Source of the DNA: Leptasterias polaris
Taxonomy: Eukaryota > Echinodermata > Asteroidea > Forcipulatida > Asteriidae
Assembly (NCBI GenBank): GCA_037783415.1
Contig: JAZGTN010000029.1
Coordinates: 2,542,001-2,606,000 of the forward strand
Length of the DNA: 64,000 bases
Direction: 5' to 3'
In this document: piece after piece, positions 1 to 10,592 of the stretch
How the letters are laid out: the number at the start of each line of letters is the position of its first letter
Numbering within the stretch: the first letter of the stretch is position 1
The notes under the pieces: model-generated
Seen by the model: the letters and a program-made list of their open reading frames with translations, nothing else
The model's database searches: none
Told to the model about the DNA's origin: nothing
Translations under genes and position numbers: made by a program

Positions 1-3000
1 TTTCACTCCGTTAAAGCGCCAAAACCCATGAGAGCGGTCCCTGGACCCTATCACCAATTAACTTCTTTTAGCCCAAAAATGGCTGCGCCGTTGGCCTGCC
101 GAAACTATCATGGGTGTATATAAACAGTTTTGACCACACGATAATTTGAAGGTGGGTGACAATAGATCGATCCACCAAGCCCCGCCTCCTTACGAGTCGA
201 CCAATCACAGCCGCGAAACCCGATCAAAATTAGTGCAAAGATCACCAAACGGCTCAAATGGTGATCAGATTTCGCGGCTGTGATTGGTCAATGAGAAATG
301 GGCGTGGCTTAATGGATCGGTGTATTGTGTTATGGTGAATCGGGAAAGGTGACTATACCTGGGTGCATAAACCGCACAGAGGAAGGCCTTAAGATATGAA
401 GAGCACTGAATTTCCACCAAGGGCCAAAACTGATGCACCTCTAGCCCAGCGTCTTCCTGGTTGGTCATGTTCAGATAGTTAGGCATGGCTGTCTTTGTGT
501 AGCCGATGCCGGAACGGCACATTGGGAAGGTAATGTCTTCACACTGGGTGGGAGCAGCGACTGGTGGTAAACCTGCAAACAATCGGTCGTCATTTATGTT
601 CACGTGTGATCAGAAATGTGTCATACAACATCAAATATTGCGTAATTATTGTTCATGAAGTCAAATTTAGGCCTACCTTCCTTCGAACGAACGAAAACAT
701 TTCTTTCGTTTGAACCTAGTTTGTTATTCGTACGAACCAAGATTAATCTCCGTTGGAACGAAGATTTTGTTTATTCAAAGCAAGATTAATCTTCATTCGA
801 ACGAATGTAATTTAGTTCGAACGAAAATTTATGTTATTTTGAACGAAGTTTTTCCCCCAGATGATAGGGAACAGTTATTTTGATACCTCCGTCATAGCAA
901 GCTCCAGATTTTCGTCGTGGCAGTTTCTCACACCGGAGTGCTTCAGGCCAACTGAAACCAAACTTATTTATGAGCTCGATACATCCACTCCTAGCTTCTT
1001 CACACAGCTCTCTGCATGGGACAGTTGGGGTCGGGCTGGAACCACCATCAACACACCTGAAGTAATGAGAGAAGGACCTCTTAGAGAGAAACAACCAAGT
1101 CATAAAATTGGAGGGTTAAGATTTACATCATCCATAAACTGAATATTTCTCATGGATGCAGGAAGGTTCTCAGTAATGAGAAAATGACTTATAAACCACC
1201 GAGATTAGAGGATTTAGTTTTTACATAAATATTGTGCCATAATCCATAAGCTGTATAATCTCATGGAGTCAGGAAGGTTCTTTTCCAAAGTGAACAATCA
1301 TGAAGGGGAAATTATAGATATTGTCTGAATTGTTAATTCATGATGCTAATAATAGCTTACTCATAACAAAGTTAGAAAACTTCAAACAAGAAATGTAGTA
1401 AACCGAAACAGTTCTGACAACAGAATAGAAGGTGGATGGCAATAACATTACTGTGTAACTAGAAAAGTGACTATTTTACCTGGGCACATAAACCGCACAG
1501 AGGAAGCTCTTAAGATATGGAGAGCACCTAACTTTCACTAAGGGGTAAAACTGATGCACCTCTAGCCCTGCGACTTCCTGGGTGGCTATGCTCAGATAGT
1601 TAGGCATTGCTGTCTTTGTGTAGCCGATGCCAGAAGTACACAGTGGGACGGTGATGTCTTCACATTGGGTGGGAGCAGCGGCTGGTAAACCTGCAAACAA
1701 TCGTTTACATTTATTTTCATTTGTGAACAGAAACCCCCACCCTCCAAAAACGAACCTCAAATTCTTTCCCGACGGTTCCCCATCCCACAGGATCCCTTTA
1801 TAAGCTCAATAAGTAACAGATATTGTGATACCTCCGTCATAGCAAGCTCCAGTGTCTCGACGTGGCAGTTTCTCACAATGAAGGTTTTCAGGCATAATAA
1901 ATCCAAGCTCAGCCAACAGCTCGCTACATCCACTCCTAGCTTCTTCACACAGCTCTCTGCATGGAACACGTTGGGTCGGGCTGGAACCATCATCAACACA
2001 CCTGGTGAGAGAAAGAACTCTTAGATAGAAACAACCGAGCCATGAGAATAGAGGAATAAGATTTACATGAATTGTGCCACCATCCATAAATTGATGAAGT
2101 ATTCTCATGGATGCAGGAAGTTTTTTCAATTGTGAACAGAGGTGTCTGAATTTTTTTGGTTTAGGCCTAATGGTGCTAATAGTTTACTCAAACAAAGTTC
2201 GAAAACGTCAAACAAGAAATTTAGTCTGCTGAAACTATTTTTGGTGTATATAAACAGTTATGACCACGTTATAAGGTGAAGGTGGGTAACAATAACATTA
2301 TACAGAACCCAGAAAGGTGAAATACCTGGGCACAAAAACCGCACAGAGGAAGGTCTGGAAATACGGAGAGCACTGAAGGTCCACTAAGGGGGAAAACATA
2401 CGCGCCTCTAGCCCTGCTTGTTCCTGGTTGGTCATGTTCAGATAGTTAGGCATGGCTGTCTTTGTGTAGCCGATGCCGGAAGTACACATTGAGACCGTGA
2501 TGTCTTCACATTGGGTGGGCGGAGCAGCGACTGGTGGTAAACCTAAACAATCGTTCGACATTTATTTCAGGTGAGATCAGAAAAGTGTCATACAACATCA
2601 AATATTACGTAAAATTATTTCTCATGAAGTCAAATTTATGCCTATCTTCTTTCGAACAAAGTCGAAGAAAACAAGTGTTCGTTCGAACAAAACCTTTTTT
2701 TGTTTCGTACGACGATTTTAGATCGTACGAACCAAGATTAATCTCCGTTGGAACGAAGATTTTGTTTATTCAAAGCAAGATTAATCTTCATTCGAACGAA
2801 TGTAATTTAGTTCGAACGAAAATTTATGTTATTTTGAACGAAGTTTTTTCCCCCCAGATGATAGGGAACAGCTATTTTGATACCTCCGTCATAGCAAGCT
2901 CCAGATTTTCGTCGTGGAAATTTCCCACATTGGAGTGCTTCAGGCCAACTGAAACCAAACTTATTTATGAGCTCGATACATCCACTCCTAGCTTCTTCAC

Positions 3001-6000
3001 ACAGCTCTCTGCATGGGACAGTTGGGGTCGGGCTGGAACCACCATCAACACACCTGAAGTAATGAGAGAAGGACCTCTTAGAGAGAAACAACCAAGTCAT
3101 AAAATTGGAGGGTTAAGATTTACATCATCCATAAACTGAATATTTCTCATGGATGCAGGAAGGTTCTCAGTAAAGAGAAAATGACTTATAAACCACCGAG
3201 ATTAGAGGATTTAGTTTTTACATAAATATTGTGCCATAATCCATAAGCTGTATAATCTCATGGAGTCAGGAAGGTTCTTTTCCAAAGTGAACAATCATGA
3301 AGGGGAAATTATAGATATTGTCTGAATTGTTAATTCATGATGCTAATAATAGCTTACTCATAACAAAGTTAGAAAACTTCAAACAAGAAATGTAGTAAAC
3401 CGAAACAGTTCTGACAACAGAATAGAAGGTGGATGGCAATAACATTACTGTGTAACTAGAAAAGTGACTATTTTACCTGGGCACATAAACCGCACAGAGG
3501 AAGCTCTTAAGATATGGAGAGCACCTAACTTTCACTAAGGGGTAAAACTGATGCACCTCTAGCCCTGCGACTTCCTGGGTGGCTATGCTCAGATAGTTAG
3601 GCATTGCTGTCTTTGTGTAGCCGATGCCGGAAGTACACAGTGGGACGGTGATGTCTTCACATTGGGTGGGAGCAGCGGCTGGTAAACCTGCAAACAATCG
3701 TTTACATTTATTTTCATTTGTGAACAGAAACCCCCACCCTCCAAAAACGAACCTCAAATTCTTTCCCGACAGTTCCACATCCCACAGGATCCCTTTATAA
3801 GCTCAATAAGTAACAGATATTGTGATACCTCCGTCATAGCAAGCTCCAGTGTCTCGACGTGGCAGTTTCTCACAATGAAGGTTTTCAGGCATAATAAATC
3901 CAAGCTCAGCCAACAGCTCGCTACATCCACTCCTAGCTTCTTCACACAGCTCTCTGCATGGAACACGTTGGGTCGGGCTGGAACCATCATCAACACACCT
4001 GGTGAGAGAAAGAACTCTTAGATAGAAACAACCGAGCCATGAGAATAGAGGAATAAGATTTACATGAATTGTGCCACAATCCATAAATTGATGAAGTATT
4101 CTCATGGATGCAGGAAGTTTTTTCAATTGTGAACAGAGGTGTCTGAATTTTTTTGGTTTAGGCCTAATGGTGCTAATAGTTTACTCAAACAAAGTTCGAA
4201 AACTTCAAACAAGACATTTAGTCTGCTGAAACTATGTTTGGTGTATATAAACAGTTATGACCACGTTATAAGGTGAAGGTGGGTAACAATAACATTATAC
4301 AGAACCCAGAAAGGTGAAATACCTGGGCACAAAAACCGCACAGAGGAAGGTCCGGAAATACGGAGAGCACTGAAGGTCCACTAAGGGGGAAAACATACGC
4401 GCCTCTAGCCCTGCTTGTTCCTGGTTGGTCATGTTCAGATAGTTAGGCATGGCTGTCTTTGTGTAGCCGATGCCGGAAGTACACATTGAGACCGTGATGT
4501 CTTCACATTGGGTGGGCGGAGCAGCGACTGGTGGTAAACCTAAACAATCGTTCGACATTTATTTCAGGTGAGATCAGAAAAGTGTCATACAACATCAAAT
4601 ATTACGTAAAATTATTTCTCATGAAGTCAAATTTATGCCTATCTTCTTTCGAACAAAGTCGAAGAAAACAAGTGTTCGTTCGAACAAAACCTTTTTTTGT
4701 TTCGTACGACGATTTTAGATCGCATGAACCAAGATTAATCTCCGTTCACACGAATTTTTTTTTATTCGAATGAAGTTTATACTCATTCAAACGACGGTTT
4801 TTTTCCTCACGAAGATCCCTATAAAACTCCATAAGGAACAGTTATTTTGATACCTCCGTCATAGCAAGCTCCAGTCTCTCGACGTGGCAGTTTCTCACAC
4901 CGGAGTGCTTCAGGCCAATCGAAGCCAAACTTATTCATGAGCTCGCTACATCCACTCCTAGCTTCTTCACACAGTTCTCTGCATGGGACAAGAAGGGTCG
5001 GGCTGGAACCACCATCAACACAACTGCAGTAGTGAGAAAATAACTTTATAAACAACAGAGTCATAACAATAGAGGATTTAGATTAACAGAATAGTGTGCC
5101 ATAATCCATAAACTGAAGTATTTACATGGGTTCAGGAAGGTTCTTAATTTCCAATGTGAACATAGTGGGGAAATGGAGTCTGAACTTCAGACTCCGTTTC
5201 CCCACAATGTTAACGCTAATAATATCTTACTCAAACCATAGAGAAAGGACCACTCAAACAAAGAAGAAGTCTGCCGAATCTATCTTGGGTGTATATAAAC
5301 AGTTCTGACCACGCAATGGGTTGAAAGTGGATGGCAATAAACATTATTCTGTATTTAGAAAAGTGTGATACCTGGGCACAAAAACCGCACAGAGGAAGTT
5401 CCGAAGATATGGAGAGCACTGAACTCTCACCAAGGGGTAAAACTGATGCACCTCTAGCCCTGCCTCGTCCTGGGTCTTGTTCAGATAGTTAGGCATGGCT
5501 GTCTTTGTGTAGCCAATGCCGGATGTACACATCGGGACGGTGATGTCTTCACATTGGGTGGGAGCAGCAGCGACTGGTGGTAAACCTGCAAACAATCGTA
5601 GTCATTTATTTTCACGCGTGATCCGAAAAGTGTCGTACAACATCAAATATAGCGTAACAATGTTTTCTCATGAAGTCACGTCTGCATTTTAATTACGGCT
5701 GGTTTGCAAGAATGGAGAAGGGAACACTACCCTGGAAACCCGGTAACTCGTGCATCAAATACAAGATTTTCTATATACTAACATTTACTCAAATAATTAA
5801 CAGTTAGTGGCCGTGCACCTACATGTCTGCAGACGATTAATTTCAAAGGTTTCGAATTACAATTGTCTTGTCAAGTTCAACTCGCTGTGGTAATACGCAC
5901 GTCTCGTAAATACCCTCTAAAGGGACAGGTAAGAACAAATCTGAAAAGGTAAACCAATATTTACATTATTTCGTACCCTCTAAATATTATTTCGTTCCCC

Positions 6001-9000
6001 CGAGGAATTATTTCGTTCCCTCGAAAATTTAATTCGAGAGAACGAAATGATTTCGAGGGAAGAAATAATATTTGAAGGGGACGAAATAGTGTTTCGAGGG
6101 AACGAACTAATATTAACGTTTATGTTGTTTACTCTTTCATTTTTTTTCCTCTTAGGGGCTCCGTTCAATAGTATTTACAGTACTGTGCAAATGTTAAGTT
6201 GGCTACAATACAAAAGAATGACTCATTTACCGTGAAATCTTCAGGCGTGTGCAACTGTTATACGAAGAAGAAAAACCCCGATACAATGATTATATGAAAA
6301 ACTATACTAAAAAATCGGTGATGGCAAACTCCCGTTGTCTCCTGACGTGTTTGTCTCTGTCATACAGTCGTTAGGGGGGGGGGGGTCATTTGGGGCAAAA
6401 CGCACTGACGAGTTTAATACGGGGATTCGTAGTTATAATTTAAATCCGAGATCGTATCCCAGATATAATTGAGATTTCAAGTTAAACGACAAGAACAGTT
6501 ATTTTGATACCTCCGTCAAAGCAAGTTCCAGACTCTCGACGTGGCAGTTTCTCACATTGGAGTGCGCCAGGCCAAATGAAACCAAACTTATTCATGTGCT
6601 CGCTACAGCCATCTCTAGCTTCTTCACACAGCTCTCTGCATGGGGCACGTAGTGTCGGACTGGAATCACTATCAGAGCACCTGAAATATTGAAGGGAGGA
6701 CTTGTCATAATACAGAAAGTTGATGTCACAGACTTGGAGTTTGACAAAATCACAGACTGACATGTTGCCACCTACTCCTGGGGCTGAATCAGTGTAACCC
6801 CCTTCACGATGTAGGCATGGGTATCATCCACTAGGAGCCTGGCTAGTGGAGCAAAATGCACTACCTTCCCAACTTTTTAAGAAGCAATTAGTAAATGTTT
6901 TGCTAAAGGACACAAGTTAGTGTCATGACTTGAACCCACACTCTGCTTCTGACAAACACCAGAGTTTGGGTCCAGTGAACTAGACCGCTCGGCAACGATA
7001 CGCCACACATTTCTTATATTAAGAATAGAGAAGAACTCTTTGAGATGAAGTCTGCCCTAACTGAGGAGTCCTTATCGGTGTGATGAACATCCTGAACGAA
7101 GGTGAAGATTAATGGTTAATTAAACAGGTACTTGATCGAAAAAAATTATTAACGGGAATGCAATTTAAACTTTTGTATAATGTGTTTGTTTTGTCTTTTA
7201 AAGGCACTGGACAAGTTTGGTAATTACTCAAAATATATATTAGCATAAAAACTTACTTTGGTAACGAGCAACGGAGAGCTGTTGATAGTAAACACATTTT
7301 GAGAAACGACTCCCTCTGAAGTAACGTAGTTTTTGAGAAAGAGGTAATTTCTCACTAAAATATTTGAATCTGAAAAGGCCTCAGGCCTGAAGCCTTTTTC
7401 AGGCATCTGAAAGCACACAAATTTGTGCAACAAGGGTGTTATTTCTTTCATTATTTTCTTGCATCTTCGATGACCAATTGAGCCCAAATTTTCACAGGTT
7501 TGTTACTTTATGCATATGTTGGGATACACCAAGTGAGAATACTGGTCTCTGACAAATACCAAACGTGTCCAGTGCCTTTAAATGTAATTTAGATATTTGT
7601 ATACTTCTAAATTTTCGTAAATTTTTCGATCAGAAAAAGGCCTGAACCTCAAGGTTTTTGGGAAAAAAAAATTCTGCCGTTGACGGTGTGCGTCAAAATG
7701 GCAATATTTTGACGTCATGTGTGGGAGTTCTGCTATGTTTTACCACCACGCTGTAACAAAGCGGCTATACAAAACGGAGCTCCCACACATGACGTAACAT
7801 AGGTGATGACGTAACTGGACTTCTCGCGAATCTTTCCAAAAAGCGTCGGAGAAGGGTATACAAAAGTTAATGATTGTTTTTCTCATGTGAACTCAGTTTC
7901 CTTATTGATTTAAAAAATAATACAAAATCAGCAAGGACCAATTGTTGCCGTTTTCAATCAAGTCTGACCTGGGCACATAAACTGCACAGAGGAAAATCCG
8001 AAGATACCGAGAGCACCGAAGGTCCACCAAGGGGGAAAACTGGTCCACCTCTAGCCCTGCGTCTTCCTGGGTGGTCATGTTTAGATGGTTAGGCATGGCT
8101 GTCTGTTTATAGCTGATGCCCGAACGACACATTGGGACGGTGATATCTTCACATTGGTTTGTGGCAACGGCTGGTAAACCTGTAAATAAGTGTCATTCAT
8201 AAAATTATGGAGGTGCAAGTTTTTCTGTCATCTCACCGATTTAGTGTTGTTATTTTGTATTGTCACAAGTGTATTTTGTTTTGTTTTGTTATTGTTGTTA
8301 TATTATTGTCAGAACTCTTATGGTAATAAAAGCAACACACTCTAAAAAAAAAATCCAGATCCAGGCCCCGAATGTGTGTCAAAATGACCCCACCCCCAAA
8401 AGGTCAAACTGATGCAAAATCCGAATCATCCTTTTTTTTGTTTACCACTTTCATGATCAGCCTGACCCGGAAAAGGGTCAGCCCCCCCCCCCCCCCCCCC
8501 CTCCCCCGAGACCCGGAATCAGGGTTAACTCTGACCCGGGAGTTTTTAGAGTGTAGCTCCCCTTAATGATCAAGGCATGAGCTGAAAACCAATTAATCCT
8601 CATGCTAGCTCCGGTCTGGGCCCAATTTCATAGAGCTGCTTAAGCACAAAAAGTAGCTAAGCACAACAAAATGTCGCAAACCAGAACTTAAGGGTACCGG
8701 CCAAACTACCATGTCACATGTACAATTTGTGACTGGTATCCCGCTCATTGCTGCTAAGCAGACAATTGTTAAGCAATATTTTCTGCTTAAGCAGCTCTAT
8801 GAAATTGGGCCCTGATGGCGTGAGTCGAACCGGGGGTCCACACAGTTGAAAATCACGTCAATATTATCACTTTCAATCTAACCCAAAGATGGTGATAGCT
8901 GTGAACAATATACATTGTGTTGTGTTTGTTCGTCGTTGTAAATATCATGGAGGTAGAAATATCAATAAATGACAAGGAGACAGGTGTAACGTTTGCGTCT

Positions 9001-10592
9001 ACTTTCGGGGTAATAAAAACAAGCCAACAGAGATCTCGCGTGAAACCATGACCTCATATTCTATAAATAGATCACTATAAGGCTGCATACAATGTGTACA
9101 TAGTGCACTATATACACATTGTAACATTATAACCGTCATATAATGAAGTAATATAAAGTAGTTATTGCATCGGGATAAAGAGAACAAATACATAAATGCA
9201 AAAAATTAGTTAGTGGCTTGACGTTTCGACCCTAGCAGAGAGTCTTTCTCGAAGGCTAAATGCCAGAACAACACACATACATACATGCCTACAAGGGTGA
9301 CAAGAGCAGTCAAGTGGAAATACATTACGGAGAGTGGAGGGAGAGAGAAAGGGGGTAAGCAGGGATTATGGAGACAAAGGGGGGGGGGGTTGGAGGGAAG
9401 GGCAGGGGGGGGGGGGGGGGTTGGAGGGAAGGGGATGGCTTGACCACAAGAAGTTGGAAACACAAAGGACAAAATGGAAGGTTGGAACTTGGAAGAAAAG
9501 TAAATAATTAGTAAATAGGGCAGACTAAAAATATGGACATCTGTGGGGGAAAGGGAGAAGGCAAAGACAAAAGGTTATTATTGTCATTTCCTTCTTGGAT
9601 GTTCAAACCACGGGGCTGAGTGGTCTTTATGCATTAATCTTACAGATTAACTGGTTTTTACTGGTCATGGCACATGTGTACTTTTAGGCAAGACATTGGT
9701 TCAATAACTGTATATGGCGACCCTGATGATGAAGGGACACCCTATAAAAACAAGCTTCTGTGCTTCCATGTTATACGGGAAATAATCACTCCTTCCTCGG
9801 TGAGGTCGGTAGGTATATAAAGCAGAACACAGGAACTAATTGAGGTTGTAGTCGCAACCCGTGGCTAAAAGCAGCAGTAGAATTGACCGGTTGTAACTAG
9901 GGCCTGGCCAGACATGGTTGAAAAGAGCTGCCCATGGTGTGGTTTGAACACATCTTCGTGGACAGTCTCACATGACCCTTAAAGGGACACGCGGTGCCTT
10001 GGATTGGACGAGTTGGTCTATAAAAAGCATTTGTAACAGTTTGTTATGAGATGCATATGGTTAGAAAGATGTTTTAAAAGTAGAATACAATGATCCACAC
10101 AAATATGCCTCGAAATTGCATGGTTTTCCTTTTACTGTGTGAACTAACACGGTCCGCCATTTTGACTCTACGAAATGACATGCCGTGTTAGTCCACGATG
10201 TAAAGGAAAACCACGCAATTTCGAGCCATATTTGTGTGGATCATTGTATTCTACTTTTAAAACATCTTTCTAAACCATATGCATTTCATAACAAACGGTT
10301 ACAAAAGCTTTTTATTAGACCAATTCGCCCGATCCAAGGCAACGCGTCCCTTTAAGTTTTTGCAGTGTATGTGGTGATCGAGAGATTGTGGTATAAATTT
10401 GTCCAAAACGCCCCAAATAGGCTAAATCGTCTAAATATTAAAAGCTCATACTAAAACTATTTAGCAACATGTATGGAATGTGATTGTTTTTGTTTTTAAG
10501 CTTGCACAATTGATGGTCGCATATGCCCACCAATTCTTACCTTGGTGCCAAAATATAGCAATGACGTGAAGACACAGTAGAAATCGCCCCAT
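1..10592 (-). CDS. Secreted tandem frizzled-domain (FZ array) protein, 3' end beyond window
   Basis: The gene reads from 10592 leftward and leaves the window at base 1. I assembled 14 coding exons in one frame: signal peptide 10541-10592, then alternating N- and C-terminal FZ half-exons at 7969-8179, 6511-6680, 5372-5585, 4854-5023, 4323-4539, 3829-3998, 3477-3687, 2884-3053, 2326-2542, 1832-2001, 1480-1690, 887-1056 and 359-572. That gives about 855 residues. Every module has the ten cysteines of a Wnt-binding FZ domain, with [36 protein letters not shown] and a GFxWPEAL-like segment, closely resembling canonical Frizzled/sFRP domains. Introns between modules are phase 1 and the intron inside each module is phase 2. 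Modules start [10 protein letters not shown] and end YDGG, so linkers are very short. No Ig, LDLa, membrane or kinase segment is seen. The C-terminus is unknown, so a membrane anchor further left cannot be excluded. Function (Wnt or lipid binding) is inferred from the domain only. Confidence 0.82.
359..572 (-). CDS. FZ module 7, N-terminal half only (C-half beyond left edge)
   Basis: N-half exon with [29 protein letters not shown] and FLCAVYAPR, ending phase 2 at a GT donor (357-358). The partner C-half must lie left of base 1. At 359 bp from the edge this fits the roughly 400-600 bp introns inside the other modules. Confidence 0.8.
672..836. repeat. TTCGAACGAA palindromic motif cluster (copy 1)
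   Basis: Repeated short palindromic words (TTCGAACGAA, TTCGTTTGAA, TTCATTCGAACGAA) fill the intron between modules 6 and 7. Similar clusters occur at about 2650-2835 and 4645-4800, always in the intron between modules. Confidence 0.6.
887..1690 (-). CDS. FZ module 6 (exons 1480-1690 and 887-1056)
   Basis: Complete FZ domain, the left-hand copy of module 4, again offset by 1,997 bp. The N-half carries [20 protein letters not shown] and the C-half [17 protein letters not shown]. Ten cysteines are present. Confidence 0.82.
1832..2542 (-). CDS. FZ module 5 (exons 2326-2542 and 1832-2001)
   Basis: Complete FZ domain, the left-hand copy of module 3. Exon borders sit exactly 1,997 bp from the matching borders of module 3. 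Ten cysteines, donor GTATCA after the C-half, phase-2 inner intron. Confidence 0.82.
2884..3687 (-). CDS. FZ module 4 (exons 3477-3687 and 2884-3053)
   Basis: Complete FZ domain in the right-hand duplicate copy, partner of module 6. Its N-half is the same as module 6. Its C-half reads [20 protein letters not shown], while module 6 reads [20 protein letters not shown], so this short stretch carries most of the difference between copies. All ten cysteines are present. Confidence 0.82.
3829..4539 (-). CDS. FZ module 3 (exons 4323-4539 and 3829-3998)
   Basis: Complete FZ domain. The C-half ([17 protein letters not shown]) appears identical at protein level to that of module 5, and the N-half differs from module 5 by one residue (YFRTFLC versus YFQTFLC). 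It belongs to the right-hand copy of the 1,997-bp tandem duplication. Confidence 0.82.
4854..5585 (-). CDS. FZ module 2 (exons 5372-5585 and 4854-5023)
   Basis: Complete FZ domain with ten cysteines. The N-half contains [18 protein letters not shown] and the C-half [18 protein letters not shown] and [11 protein letters not shown]. The C-half acceptor differs by one base from its sisters, so its first codon reads S (AG|T) instead of R. The module lies just outside the 2.0 kb duplicated block. Confidence 0.8.
5166..5204. repeat. Short near-perfect hairpin
   Basis: Two 19-base arms (TGGGGAAATGGAGTCTGAA and its complement with one mismatch) are separated by one base. It lies in the intron between the N-half of FZ module 2 (5372) and its C-half (5023). 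Confidence 0.75.
5975..6110. repeat. Inverted TTTCGTTCCCTCGAAA-type repeats
   Basis: Within the intron between FZ modules 1 and 2, the motif ATTTCGTTCCC(T/C)CGA and its reverse complement (TCGAGGGAACGAAAT) occur several times in both orientations. The core GTTC/GAAC with CGA resembles the TTCGAACGAA motif clusters lying between later modules. Confidence 0.6.
6511..8179 (-). CDS. FZ module 1 (exons 7969-8179 and 6511-6680)
   Basis: First FZ domain after the signal peptide. The N-half carries CEDITVPMC and FLCAVYVPR; the C-half carries [14 protein letters not shown] and GTCFDGG. It is the most divergent module ([21 protein letters not shown]), but all ten cysteines are kept. The acceptor at 8180-8181 and donor at 7967-7968 are AG and GT on the minus strand; the C-half donor reads GTATCA, as in all other modules. 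Confidence 0.8.
6767..7012 (-). repeat. tRNA-derived SINE, partial
   Basis: Shares GGGTATCATCCACTAGGAGC and the CTGCT(T/G)CTGACAAC tract with the fuller copy at 57866-58215. The tRNA-like head (B box complementary to GAACCCACACTC) lies at the right end, so it is oriented on the minus strand. Confidence 0.6.
7198..7581. mobile_element. TTAA-flanked MITE, family A
   Basis: Terminal inverted repeats AAGGCACTGGACAAGTTTGG and CCAAACGTGTCCAGTGCCTT, flanked on both sides by TTAA. It has no coding capacity. A second full copy lies at 51335-51710 in the opposite orientation. TTAA flanks are typical of piggyBac-type insertion. Confidence 0.75.
8200..8335. other. Short AT-rich intron stretch
   Basis: Intron 1 of the minus-strand FZ-array gene begins here, upstream of FZ module 1. 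The stretch is T-rich (TTTTGTTTTGTT) and no exon or conserved motif is visible. Confidence 0.4.
8334..8556. mobile_element. Small element with ACACTCTAAAAA ends
   Basis: Begins ACACTCTAAAAAAA and ends TTTTTAGAGTGT, with internal tracts resembling GGGTCAnnnTGACCC and a long C run (about 8480-8503). A related element with the same ends lies at 14870-15032. Confidence 0.55.
8618..8812. mobile_element. MITE family D, copy 1
   Basis: Ends GGGCCCAATTTCATAGAGC and GCTCTATGAAATTGGGCCC are inverted repeats of about 30 bp including GCTTAAGC. Other copies are at 38575-38767 and 59846-60037, with a diverged one near 21335-21600. Confidence 0.75.
9206..9475. repeat. Purine-rich tract with long G runs
   Basis: Strand-asymmetric A/G sequence with G runs at about 9380-9389 and 9407-9420 and the repeated word GGTTGGAGGGAAGG. 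Open frames across it are low-complexity. It lies in intron 1 of the minus-strand FZ-array gene. Confidence 0.6.
9979..10355. mobile_element. Hairpin MITE family C, copy 1 (TTAA-flanked)
   Basis: The element is nearly one large palindrome centred near 10165: AAAGGGACACGCGGTGCCTT at the left matches AAGGCAACGCGTCCCTTT at the right. TTAA lies at each end. A second copy sits at 28159-28523 in an intron of the plus-strand FZ/Ig gene. Confidence 0.8.
10541..10592 (-). CDS. Signal-peptide exon of the minus-strand FZ-array gene
   Basis: Reads [17 protein letters not shown] followed by one base and a GTAAGA donor (phase 1). The codon is completed by GT of the next exon ([14 protein letters not shown]), giving a typical secretory leader joined directly to the first FZ domain. 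The size (52 nt), phase and position mirror the first exon of the divergent plus-strand FZ gene. An in-frame ATG exists 75 nt further upstream (at 10667). The inner ATG is preferred because the hydrophobic core follows it directly. Confidence 0.72.

Larger units (their letters stand above)
740..4740. repeat. Tandem segmental duplication, unit 1,997 bp (two copies)
   Basis: Bases from about 740 to 2735 and about 2737 to 4735 are almost identical through exons and introns. Exon borders of modules 5/6 and 3/4 are offset by exactly 1,997 bp. Each unit holds two C-half and two N-half exons. Only scattered single-base changes were seen. Precise ends need alignment; similarity fades near 660-735 on the left and near 4740 on the right. 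Confidence 0.9.

Noticed and set aside
9206..9472. Proline-rich minus-strand open frame
   Set aside because: Low-complexity reading of a G-rich tract; no conserved features.
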